This document shows, one piece after another, positions 12,029-19,759 of a DNA stretch of 64,000 bases (position 1 is its first letter; the number at the start of each line of letters is the position of its first letter). Position numbers and translations under genes: made by a program. Source of the DNA: Pseudomonas sp. FP453 (GTDB lineage Bacteria > Pseudomonadota > Gammaproteobacteria > Pseudomonadales > Pseudomonadaceae); assembly GCF_030687495.1 (NCBI RefSeq), contig NZ_CP117435.1, positions 2,794,501 to 2,858,500 of the forward strand. Reading direction: 5' to 3'. The notes under the pieces are model-generated. The model ran no database searches. It had not been told where the DNA came from and saw nothing but the letters and a program-made list of their open reading frames with translations.

Positions 12029-14125
12029 ATGCTTATCGGTAGCTATTCTCCCTCGCTGGTCGTGATCTCCCTGTTCGTCGCGATCCTGGCGTCCTACACC
12101 GCGCTGGACCTGGCCGGCCGCATTGCGACCGCCAAGGGCCGTGCGGTTTTTTATTGGATGAGTGGTGGAGCATTGGCGATGGGCGTGGGTGTGTGGTCCA
12201 TGCATTTTATCGGCATGCTCGCGCTGCGCTTGCCGTTTGCCCTGGGCTTTGACGTCGGTATCACCGCGTTGTCGTTGCTGATCGCGGTGCTGTCCTGCGG
12301 CTTTGCGTTGTGGCTGGTCAACCAGCCGCGCTTGCCGGCCTGGCAGTTGGCGTTTGGCGCACTGGTCATGGGCGCGGGCATCAGCAGCATGCATTACACC
12401 GGCATGGCCGCGATGCGCATGACCCCCGGCATCGACTATGACCCGACGCTGTTCAGCGCATCGTTGTTGATCGCGGTGGTCGCTTCCGGCGCGGCGTTGT
12501 GGATTGCGTTCCACCTGCGGCGCAACACCCCTTACGTGCGCCTGATGCGCGGCGGTGCGGCGGTGGTGATGGGGCTGGCGATCGTCGGCATGCACTACAC
12601 CGGCATGGCGGCCGCGCAATTTGCCGACGAGAGTTACTGCGGCGCGGCGCTGTCGGGCTTGAGTGGCAAGGGCCTGGACAACCTGGTGGTGGTCACCAGC
12701 CTGGCGGTCTTGGTGATTGCCTTGCTGACCTCGGTGCTGGACGCGCGGCTGGAGGCGCGCACCTCGGTGCTGGCCGATTCCCTGAGCCTGGCCAACCAGG
12801 AACTGACCCACCTGGCCCTGCACGACACCCTGACCGGGCTGCCCAACCGCACCTTGCTCGCCGACCGGATCCAGCAGGCCATGCAAGCGGTCAACGAGAA
12901 GGGCGGCTGTTTTGCCCTGATGTTTATCGACCTGGACGGTTTCAAACCGGTCAACGATGCCTTCGGCCACCACATGGGCGACCAGTTGCTGCGCGAAGTC
13001 GGCCTGCGCCTGCGGGAAGACCTGCGCAGCCAGGACACCCTGGCGCGCATCGGCGGCGATGAGTTTGTGTTGCTGGTGCGCCTGACCCAGCCCGACGATG
13101 CGCTGCGCCTCGCCGAGCGCCAGGTGGGCCTGGTCAACCGCGCGTTCAAGGTGGCCGAACATGAGCTGAAGATTTCCGCCAGCGTGGGCATTGCGATCTT
13201 CCCCGGCAACGGCGGCAACCCCCAGGAACTGCTGATGAACGCCGACGCCGCGATGTACCACGCCAAGGGCATGGGCAAGAACGGCTACAGCTTCTTCGAC
13301 GTGTCGATGAACACCAATGCGCGCAAACAACTGCAACTGTTGCAGGACTTGCGCAACGCCGTCGAGCAACAGCAGTTCTGCCTGCATTACCAACCCAAGT
13401 TCGATGCCGTCAGCGGCATCCCGGTGGGCGCCGAAGCGCTGTTGCGCTGGGAGCATCCGCAGCAAGGCCTGCTGTTGCCGGCGACCTTTATCGAATTGGC
13501 GGAAAAGACCGGGCTGATCATTCCCATCGGCGAATGGGTGCTCAACGAAGCCTGTCGCCAGATGCGCCTGTGGTATGCCCAGGGCTATGAAGACTGGCGC
13601 ATCGCCGTGAACCTGTCGGCGTTGCAGTTCTGCCACGCCGGGCTGGTCAAGAGCGTGGCCTCGGCCCTGGACCGGCACCAGTTGCCGGCCAACAGCCTGA
13701 CCCTGGAAATCACCGAAACCACCGCCATGAGCGACGCCGATGCAAGCATGACCGTGTTGCAGCAGCTGTCGGACATGGGCGTCGACCTGTCCATCGATGA
13801 CTTCGGTACCGGTTATTCCAGCCTGATGTACCTCAAGCGCCTGCCGGCCAACGAGCTGAAGATCGACCGTGGCTTTGTGCGTGACCTGGAGCACGACGGT
13901 GACGATGCGGCCATCGTCTCGGCCATCGTCGCCCTCGGCCATGCCTTGGGGTTGCGCATCGTCGCCGAAGGGGTGGAGACCGATGTGCAGCAGAATTTTC
14001 TCACACGGCTCGGCTGCAATTCCCTACAGGGCTACCTGCTCGGCCACCCGCTGCCAGCGGAGCGTTTCATGGCCGACATCCAGCGCGCCGAAGAGCTCGC
14101 GGCGCCTGACAAAAGCCTGGGCTGA
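12029..14125 (+). CDS. mucR: MHYT-GGDEF-EAL cyclic-di-GMP protein, MucR-like
   Basis: A 698-residue inner-membrane protein that can in principle make and degrade c-di-GMP. The N-terminal seven-helix MHYT sensor has motifs at residues 58 (MHFIG), 121 and 188 (MHYTG). The GGDEF site at 342-346 and the EAL site at 469-471 (EALLRWEHP) are intact, as is DDFGTGYSS. In P. aeruginosa the similar architectures are MucR (intact GGDEF, linked to alginate) and NbdA (degenerate AGDEF); the intact GGDEF favours MucR. The start at 12029 was chosen because residues upstream in frame are not membrane-like. It appears monocistronic. Confidence 0.87.
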   Translation: MLIGSYSPSLVVISLFVAILASYTALDLAGRIATAKGRAVFYWMSGGALAMGVGVWSMHFIGMLALRLPFALGFDVGITALSLLIAVLSCGFALWLVNQPRLPAWQLAFGALVMGAGISSMHYTGMAAMRMTPGIDYDPTLFSASLLIAVVASGAALWIAFHLRRNTPYVRLMRGGAAVVMGLAIVGMHYTGMAAAQFADESYCGAALSGLSGKGLDNLVVVTSLAVLVIALLTSVLDARLEARTSVLADSLSLANQELTHLALHDTLTGLPNRTLLADRIQQAMQAVNEKGGCFALMFIDLDGFKPVNDAFGHHMGDQLLREVGLRLREDLRSQDTLARIGGDEFVLLVRLTQPDDALRLAERQVGLVNRAFKVAEHELKISASVGIAIFPGNGGNPQELLMNADAAMYHAKGMGKNGYSFFDVSMNTNARKQLQLLQDLRNAVEQQQFCLHYQPKFDAVSGIPVGAEALLRWEHPQQGLLLPATFIELAEKTGLIIPIGEWVLNEACRQMRLWYAQGYEDWRIAVNLSALQFCHAGLVKSVASALDRHQLPANSLTLEITETTAMSDADASMTVLQQLSDMGVDLSIDDFGTGYSSLMYLKRLPANELKIDRGFVRDLEHDGDDAAIVSAIVALGHALGLRIVAEGVETDVQQNFLTRLGCNSLQGYLLGHPLPAERFMADIQRAEELAAPDKSLG

Positions 14126-14179
14126 CGGGTATTCTTGGATCCAACCCTAAACACCCGGTTGGATCAGGAGACCCCACCC

Positions 14180-14926
14180 ATGGACAAAGTCGTCATCATC
14201 ACCGGAGGCAGCCGCGGGATCGGCGCCGAGACGGCCTTGCTGGCTGCGCGTCAGGGCTACCGTATCTGCATCAATTTCCAGTCCGACGAAGCGGCTGCCC
14301 ACCGCGTGCTGGAGCAGGTCCGCGCGCTGGGCGCGCAGGCCATCGCGGTGCGGGCCGATGTCAGCATCGAAGATGAAGTGATCGCATTGTTCAATCGGGT
14401 CGATGCCGAGTTGGGGCGGGTCACCGCGCTGGTGAACAACGCCGGTACCGTGGGGCACAAGTCGCGGGTCGACGAGATGTCCGAGTTCCGCATTCTCAAG
14501 ATCATGAAAACCAACGTGTTGGGGCCGATCCTGTGCGCCAAGCATGCGGTGCTGCGCATGTCGCCCAGGCATGGCGGGCAGGGCGGCAGCATCGTCAACG
14601 TGTCGTCGGTGGCGGCGCGCCTGGGTTCGCCGGGTGAGTACGTGGACTATGCAGCGTCCAAGGGCGCGCTGGACACCTTCACTATTGGCCTTTCCAAGGA
14701 GGTCGCGGGCGAAGGTATCCGCGTGAATGCGGTGCGCCCTGGTTATATCTTTACCGACTTCCATGCCCTGAGCGGTGATCCGGATCGGGTCAGCAAGTTG
14801 GAGTCTGGTATTCCCATGGCTCGTGGCGGGAGGCCGGATGAGGTGGCGGAGGCGATTGTCTGGTTGTTGTCGGATAAGGCTTCCTACACCACCGGGACGT
14901 TCCTGGATTTGGGGGGCGGCCGCTGA
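14180..14926 (+). CDS. SDR-family NAD(P)-dependent oxidoreductase
   Basis: A 248-residue classical short-chain dehydrogenase. It has the cofactor motif TGGSRGIG at residues 9-16, the structural NNAG motif and the catalytic YAASK with an upstream Ser in VSSVAARLG. CAGGAG precedes the ATG at 14180. It resembles glucose/ribitol-type sugar dehydrogenases, but the substrate cannot be read from sequence. It lies 54 bases after the MucR-like gene and may share its transcript. Confidence 0.85.
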   Translation: MDKVVIITGGSRGIGAETALLAARQGYRICINFQSDEAAAHRVLEQVRALGAQAIAVRADVSIEDEVIALFNRVDAELGRVTALVNNAGTVGHKSRVDEMSEFRILKIMKTNVLGPILCAKHAVLRMSPRHGGQGGSIVNVSSVAARLGSPGEYVDYAASKGALDTFTIGLSKEVAGEGIRVNAVRPGYIFTDFHALSGDPDRVSKLESGIPMARGGRPDEVAEAIVWLLSDKASYTTGTFLDLGGGR

Positions 14927-14944
14927 TTTTGTAGTGGCTGGGCC

Positions 14945-15028
14945 GACGCCATCGCGGGCAAGCCCGCTCCCACATCTGAAGGTGTTCGCCGTTCAAACTG
15001 TGGGAGCGGGCTTGCCCGCGATGGCGTC
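14945..15028. repeat. REP doublet, type B, opposite arm order
   Basis: Two copies of GGAGCGGGCTTGCCCGCGAT are present. Here the left copy reads on the minus strand and the right copy on the plus strand, the reverse of most other doublets in the window. It lies between the SDR and the MocR-type regulator. Confidence 0.88.
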
Positions 15029-15048
15029 AGACAGGGCGACTCGATAAC

Positions 15049-16458
15049 TCAGAACGACCGCACAATCCGCCCCAACGTCTCCATTGCCTTCTCCGACGCC
15101 TCGGTCCACGGGCTGCCATAGTTCAAGCGAATGCAATTCCTGAAACGCTGGGTGGCCGAGAAGATCGGCCCCGGCGCGATGCTGATGCCTTGGGCCAGGG
15201 CCATCTGGAACAATTTCAACGAATCGGTCTGCTCCGGCAGTTCCAGCCACAGGAAGTAGCCGCCGGCCGGCTGGCTGACCCGCGTCTGCGCCGGGAAGTA
15301 GCGGGCGATGGCGGCGAGCATGGCGCTTTGCTGTTCTTCCAGGGCGTAGCGCAACTTGCGCAGGTGGCGGTCGTAACCGCCGTGTTGCAGGTAATCGGCA
15401 ATCGCCGCCTGGGCCGGCATCGACGGGCACAGCGAGGTCATCAGCTTCAAGCGTTCGACCTTTTGCGCATAGCGTCCGGCCGCCACCCAGCCCACGCGGT
15501 AACCTGGCGCGAGGCTCTTGGCGAAGGAGCCGCAATGCAGCACCAGGCCCTCGGTGTCGAAGGCCTTGGCCGGTTTGGGTGGGTGTTGGCCGTAATACAA
15601 CTCGGCGTACACGTCGTCCTCGATCAGGGGCACCTGATGGTTGCGCAAAAGTTCCACCAGCGCCTGCTTCTTGGCTTCCGGCAGGGTGGCGCCCATGGGG
15701 TTCTGGAAGCTGGTCATGGTCCAGCAGGCCTTGATCGGGTAGCGCTCCAGGCTTTGCGCGAGGGCGCCCAGGTCGATGCCGTCGCGCGGGTGCACGGGGA
15801 TTTCCACGGCCTTGAGCTTCAGGCGCTCCAGCACTTGCAGGCAGGCATAGAAGGCCGGGGCTTCGATGGCCACCAGGTCGCCCGGCTCGGTGACGGCTTG
15901 CAGGCACAGGTTCAGCGCCTCGAGGGCGCCGTTGGTGATCAGCAGTTCTTCCATGGGCAGCATCAGGCCGCCGACCATGTAGCGCAGGGCAATCTGTCGG
16001 CGCAACTGCGGGTTGCCCGGCGACATGTCGGTGACCACCAGGCGCGGGTCCATCTCACGGCTGGCGCTGGCCAGGGAGCGGGCCAGGCGTGGCAGCGGGA
16101 ACAGCATCGGGCTGGGGAACGCCGAGCCGAACGGCACGGTGTTGGGGTCTTTGATCGAGTCGAGCACGGAAAACACCAGCTCGCTGACATCGACTTCGGT
16201 GGACTCGTGCACCTGCTCGCTCACCACCGGCTCGGAAAACGGGCTGGGCGCATGGGTGTTGACGAAGTAGCCGGAACGCGGTCGCGCGCGGATCAGGCCA
16301 CGGCGCTCCAGCAGGTAGTAGGCCTGGAACACCGTGGACGGGCTGACGCCGTAGGTCTGGCTGGCATAACGCACCGACGGCACGCGCTGGCCGGGGCCCA
16401 GGACGCCGGAGCGGATCAGTTCGGCAATGTCGTCGGCGAATTTTTCGTAGCGTTTCAT
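15049..16458 (-). CDS. MocR-type PLP-dependent GntR-family regulator
   Basis: A 469-residue protein. Residues 1-70 are a GntR winged helix (VPSVRYASQTYGVSPSTVFQAYYLLE) and about 100-469 are a fold-type I aminotransferase domain. The PLP-binding Lys is in SFAKSLAPGYRVGW. Such proteins usually act as regulators of B6, GABA, taurine or amino-acid genes and often control a divergent neighbour. Here the neighbour upstream is ccoG on the same strand with a REP doublet between, so the target is unclear. Confidence 0.9.
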   Translation of the reverse strand: MKRYEKFADDIAELIRSGVLGPGQRVPSVRYASQTYGVSPSTVFQAYYLLERRGLIRARPRSGYFVNTHAPSPFSEPVVSEQVHESTEVDVSELVFSVLDSIKDPNTVPFGSAFPSPMLFPLPRLARSLASASREMDPRLVVTDMSPGNPQLRRQIALRYMVGGLMLPMEELLITNGALEALNLCLQAVTEPGDLVAIEAPAFYACLQVLERLKLKAVEIPVHPRDGIDLGALAQSLERYPIKACWTMTSFQNPMGATLPEAKKQALVELLRNHQVPLIEDDVYAELYYGQHPPKPAKAFDTEGLVLHCGSFAKSLAPGYRVGWVAAGRYAQKVERLKLMTSLCPSMPAQAAIADYLQHGGYDRHLRKLRYALEEQQSAMLAAIARYFPAQTRVSQPAGGYFLWLELPEQTDSLKLFQMALAQGISIAPGPIFSATQRFRNCIRLNYGSPWTEASEKAMETLGRIVRSF

Positions 16459-16486
16459 GGGGGCCTTATTCGTCGCAGGGCAACAG

Positions 16487-16574
16487 GTGGGAGCTGGCTT
16501 GCCTGCGATGACGGCGGTACATCCGGCATCGTTGTTGGCTGGGCTGACGCTATCGCGGGCAAGCCCGCTCCCAC
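16487..16574. repeat. Chimeric REP doublet (one type A arm, one type B arm)
   Basis: The left arm is type A (GGAGCTGGCTTGCCTGCGAT) and the right arm, inverted, is type B (GGAGCGGGCTTGCCCGCGAT). It lies between ccoG and the MocR-type gene. Confidence 0.88.
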
Positions 16575-16600
16575 AGGTGATCTCTATTGTTTGTGAGGTA

Positions 16601-18016
16601 TCAGCGGTTCAGCGGTGCCACGAAACGGCTGTCGGCAGCACTGTAGACCCACGGTTCATCCACATCGGTGACCTTGAAGCGCAAGGTCTGCGAGCTGCTC
16701 GCCGGTTTATCCGCCAGCAACGCCACCGACACCGGCACATCGCTGATTTCGCCTGGCGCCAGGCTGATCTCGGTCTTGCCTTGCAACTGGAAGCCATCGG
16801 CGTCCACCAGCTCCAGGCGGTAGTCCTGGCGTTGCTGGGTCTTGTTGATGACCTTGAGGCTGTAGATGTTTTCGATCAAGCCCTGGGCGTTCTCGCGGAA
16901 CATGCCCCGGTCCTTGGTCACATCCAGCGAGACCATCGGCCGTTCGATCAACGCCACCACCAGCGCGGCGATCATCACCAGCAGCACGGCACTGTAGCCG
17001 ATCAGGCGTGGCCTGAGCAGATGCGTCTTGCCGCCTTGCAGTTGATGCTCGGAGGTATAGCTGACCAGGCCACGGGCGTAGCCCATCTTGTCCATGATCG
17101 AATCACAGGCGTCGATACACGCGGCGCAGCCGATGCACTCCATTTGCAGGCCATCGCGGATGTCGATGCCGGTGGGGCAGACCTGCACGCACAGGTGGCA
17201 GTCGATGCAGTCACCCAGGCCGACGTCGGCGGGTTTCACCTCGCGTTTGCGTGGGCCGCGGTGTTCGCCACGGGCGGCGTCGTAGGAAATGGTCAGGGTG
17301 TCCTTGTCGAACATCACGCTCTGGAAGCGCGCATAAGGGCACATGTGCATGCACACCGCTTCACGCAGCCAGCCGGCGTTGATGTAGGTGGCACCGGTGA
17401 AAAACAGCACCCAGAACAGGCTCACGCCACCCATCTGCCAGGTCAGCAACTCGGCGGCCAGCGGGCGGATCGGTGTGAAGTAGCCGACAAATGTCAGGCC
17501 CGTGAGCACACTGATGCCCAGCCACAACGTGTGCTTGGCCGCGCGCCGCGCCAGTTTGTTCGGGCTCCACGGCGCGGCCTGCAGCTTGATGCGCTGGTTG
17601 CGTTCGCCTTCGGTGACTTTTTCGCACCACATGAACAGCCAGGTGAAGGAGCTTTGCGGGCAGGTGTAGCCGCACCACACGCGGCCGGCAAATACGGTGA
17701 TCGCAAACAGGCCGAAGGCGCAGATGATCAACAGCGCCGAGAGCAGGATGAAGTCCTGCGGCCAGAACGTCGCACCAAAAATATGGAATTTGCTTTCAGC
17801 CAAGTCCCATAGCACGGCTTGGCGACCGCCCCAGTTCAGCCACACGGTGCCGAAAAAGGCCAGGAACAGAAAGCCTGCACCGCTCAAGCGCAAGGTGCGG
17901 AACAGGCCGGTGAAACTACGGGTGTGGATCAGGTTGTCGCTGGATTTGGCCTTCACCTTCTTTGGGTGAAGTGGCTCAAAGGTTTCCACGGTTCGGACGG
18001 GGATTCTTTCGCTCAT
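16601..18016 (-). CDS. ccoG: CcoG (FixG/RdxA) cytochrome cbb3 oxidase accessory protein
   Basis: A 471-residue membrane iron-sulfur protein implicated in copper delivery/reduction for cbb3 oxidase assembly. There are about five membrane segments, including LFLAFFGTVWLNW. Two [4Fe-4S] cluster motifs are seen (CIDCHLCVQVCP and CIGCAACIDACD), with further conserved Cys in WCGYTCPQSSF and CMHMCPYAR. An Ig-like C-terminal domain of about 110 residues follows the last membrane segment. I use the ATG at 18016 (MSERIPVR); the frame is open to 18040. It is isolated here, with no ccoNOP or ccoHIS beside it. Confidence 0.94.
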   Translation of the reverse strand: MSERIPVRTVETFEPLHPKKVKAKSSDNLIHTRSFTGLFRTLRLSGAGFLFLAFFGTVWLNWGGRQAVLWDLAESKFHIFGATFWPQDFILLSALLIICAFGLFAITVFAGRVWCGYTCPQSSFTWLFMWCEKVTEGERNQRIKLQAAPWSPNKLARRAAKHTLWLGISVLTGLTFVGYFTPIRPLAAELLTWQMGGVSLFWVLFFTGATYINAGWLREAVCMHMCPYARFQSVMFDKDTLTISYDAARGEHRGPRKREVKPADVGLGDCIDCHLCVQVCPTGIDIRDGLQMECIGCAACIDACDSIMDKMGYARGLVSYTSEHQLQGGKTHLLRPRLIGYSAVLLVMIAALVVALIERPMVSLDVTKDRGMFRENAQGLIENIYSLKVINKTQQRQDYRLELVDADGFQLQGKTEISLAPGEISDVPVSVALLADKPASSSQTLRFKVTDVDEPWVYSAADSRFVAPLNR

Positions 18017-18143
18017 GGTCGTTCGCTCATCAGCCTCCATCAGGCAGGGGAACTATGCGCGCCGGTCTGTTTGCATAACAGACTCAGGTAAAACGATAAA
18101 AAGCGGATCAGATGAGTTTTTAGGGGATGCCTGCGTCAATGTG

Positions 18144-18170
18144 CTGCACCCCGTGGCGCCTGGGGTGCAG
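18144..18170. other. Strong GC-rich inverted repeat between the 313-aa gene and ccoG
   Basis: Nine-base arms, CTGCACCCC and GGGGTGCAG, are perfectly complementary around a 9-base centre containing GGCGCC. It lies about 80 bases after the 313-residue gene and about 130 bases before ccoG. There is no T-run on either side, so it is not a classical intrinsic terminator. It could stop or stabilise the upstream transcript. Confidence 0.6.
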
Positions 18171-18186
18171 CTGGTTTTCAGGCATG

Positions 18187-18200
18187 CTGATACAGATCAA
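18187..18200 (-). promoter_or_regulatory. Candidate ANR/FNR box upstream of ccoG
   Basis: On the minus strand the sequence is TTGATCTGTATCAG, matching 9 of the 10 specified bases of TTGAT-N4-ATCAA. It lies about 170 bases before the ccoG start. ANR control of cbb3 genes under low oxygen is established in Pseudomonas. I do not see a clear -10 at the class II distance, so the site is suggested by sequence only. Confidence 0.5.
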
Positions 18201-18250
18201 TCAAATCGCCGAAGCAGTCTGGTTGGGCGCCCGATGTCGCTGCATTGCCC

Positions 18251-19192
18251 TTATGTCATCAGGTTCTCCCGGCGTACTTCACCAAACACCTTCACCACCA
18301 GGGGCGGCGTGCCCGGCTCGCCGGAAACCGATACCACGCTTGTCTTGCTGCTCTGTGAGTAGTCGATTTTGACTTCCCCGCTTGCTCCCGAAAAGCTGTC
18401 GACGACCTGCAAAGGTTTATTCAGCTGCTTTTGAATGCCCCGCAGGTCCAGCTTGTCATTCGCGGTAAAGTCCCGGATTTCGCTGGGCGCATCCAGGGTG
18501 GACTCGCTTGTGCTGTTGTAGCTGTAGGTTTTGCCGGGATCGCGTCGCATTTTGTTGACGTTGTCCTCAGTCAACGAACTGCCGATATCGCCCAAGCCTT
18601 TGGCGGCGTTGTTGGAGGCGGAGAACTGTTTTTGCATGGCGGCTCCGTCGTCCTCCAATCGCTTGATGTCGCTGACGATGCTTTCAGCGCTGCCTCCGTC
18701 AAACGCATGGAGAAGCGTCTCGACATTGCGATGCGAGAGCTCTTTGATTTTTTCCTCGACCATCTGCTTCTTGGTTTCGGCCAGGCCAGAATCGATCTCG
18801 TCCTTGTTCAAATGCTTGCCGATGGCCTTCAGCGTTTGAGCGTTTGCTTCGCCATTCGGGCCTTGCACCATGGCCTGGATTTTTTCCGGGGTGAGGCGGG
18901 CACGTGTTTTTTCCATCAGCGCCTTGGACTCGGGCGAGTTGGGGTTGCGCACCAGCTGCTTGATGTTCTCCCGGGTCAACATGGGGGCCAGATCATTGGG
19001 GTTTTCCTGGGGCGTTGCATTGTTGGCTGACGGTGCCGGGTCTGGAGCCTTGGGGGACCTGGACCAATCCGGGCCAGACTTGAGCAGATTGTTCATGCGC
19101 TCGTTGCCTGGGGTCGGTTGTTGTGCACTGGGGGTGTGCGACGGTGGGGCCTTGAGGGGAGGGGGAGTGTGCTGCGGCTGGATAGTTGACAT
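18251..19192 (-). CDS. Unrecognised protein with a serralysin-like C-terminal module
   Basis: A 313-residue protein with GAGGAA eight bases before the ATG at 19192. Residues 1-70 are Pro/Gln/Ser/Asn-rich and probably disordered. Residues about 75-200 look helical and charged. From about residue 228 the sequence (TYSYNSTSEST, then EIRDFTANDKLDLRGI, LQVVDSFSGASGEVKIDY, VVKVFGEV) follows the C-terminal module of M10 serralysins, which carries their type I secretion signal. There is no HExxH metalloprotease site and no GGxGxDxxx Ca-binding repeat. No Sec signal is seen. It may be a secreted protein that kept only the tail of the family; function unknown. Confidence 0.7.
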   Translation of the reverse strand: MSTIQPQHTPPPLKAPPSHTPSAQQPTPGNERMNNLLKSGPDWSRSPKAPDPAPSANNATPQENPNDLAPMLTRENIKQLVRNPNSPESKALMEKTRARLTPEKIQAMVQGPNGEANAQTLKAIGKHLNKDEIDSGLAETKKQMVEEKIKELSHRNVETLLHAFDGGSAESIVSDIKRLEDDGAAMQKQFSASNNAAKGLGDIGSSLTEDNVNKMRRDPGKTYSYNSTSESTLDAPSEIRDFTANDKLDLRGIQKQLNKPLQVVDSFSGASGEVKIDYSQSSKTSVVSVSGEPGTPPLVVKVFGEVRRENLMT

Positions 19193-19207
19193 CAGGGTTT
19201 CCTCGCG

Positions 19208-19233
19208 ATGAATGGGGTAAACACCCCGTTCAT
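19208..19233. promoter_or_regulatory. 26-bp near-perfect palindrome in the leader of the 313-aa gene
   Basis: Arms ATGAATGGGGT and ACCCCGTTCAT are separated by AAAC, with a single mismatch. It ends just upstream of the Shine-Dalgarno of the 313-residue gene, so it could be an operator or a leader hairpin affecting translation. Confidence 0.5.
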
Positions 19234-19261
19234 GGACCGAAAAGGGGCGCTTACACCAGCG

Positions 19262-19267
19262 AGTATA
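19262..19267 (-). promoter_or_regulatory. Possible -10 element of the 313-aa gene
   Basis: TATACT on the minus strand lies about 70 bases before the start codon. The hexamer at the -35 distance (CCTCAA) is poor. A good -10 with a poor -35 is compatible with RpoS-type recognition, but this is only suggestive. Confidence 0.3.
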
Positions 19268-19396
19268 AAAACCGTGCCCTGGGCTTGAGGTGGGTAAATG
19301 TTTGTTGGTTTTGTAGGTTGTTTCAGTTTGTTATGTAGTGAGCAGCATCATCGAATGAGGGCCAGTGACGGGCGATCCGGCAGGCTGGCCCGATAG

Positions 19397-19555
19397 TCAG
19401 ACGATCACCGGTGGCTGGGTTTGCGGCGGTTCCTCCACCGCAGGGGGCAGTTTTTCAGGTGGCTCCTGCTCTGGAATCGGTTGCGGCTCGGTGGGCGGCA
19501 GGGTCGGGTTGTCGATATTCGGGTCCGGGGTTTCAGCCGGGATCGGGATATTCAT
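19397..19555 (-). CDS. 52-residue proline-rich microprotein
   Basis: The frame begins with ATG at 19555 preceded by a near-ideal Shine-Dalgarno AAAGGAGG with an 8-base spacer, the best ribosome site in this neighbourhood. The product (MNIPIPAETPDPNIDNPTL, then Pro/Glu/Gln-rich to PPVIV) is about one third proline, acidic and certainly disordered. It is divergent from glgE and lies upstream of, and on the same strand as, the 313-residue gene. I do not recognise a family. The ribosome site is the main support that it is real. Confidence 0.6.
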   Translation of the reverse strand: MNIPIPAETPDPNIDNPTLPPTEPQPIPEQEPPEKLPPAVEEPPQTQPPVIV

Positions 19556-19759
19556 CAGTGTGGCCTCCTTTGTGCTTTGCTCTATCGGTGGACAGCGGCC
19601 TGGAGGGATTGATTCCCTGCCCGGCGGCAGCACATCCACCTGAACTTTTCGCGCGGGCACAGGCTCGGACCTATGACGGTAGCGCTCAGGGAGAGCGCTG
19701 GCGTATCAGAACCCGGATCAAGCAAAGAGCGTCCACTGGGCGTAAGGGGAAGATGCTCG

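Noticed and set aside
14945..15028. Attachment site or IS end next to the SDR gene
   Set aside because: The sequence is a type B REP doublet with reversed arms and has no element on either side.
18144..18170. Strong hairpin as a terminator for the 313-residue gene
   Set aside because: There is no T-run on the minus strand after the stem, so I list it only as a structure of unknown role.
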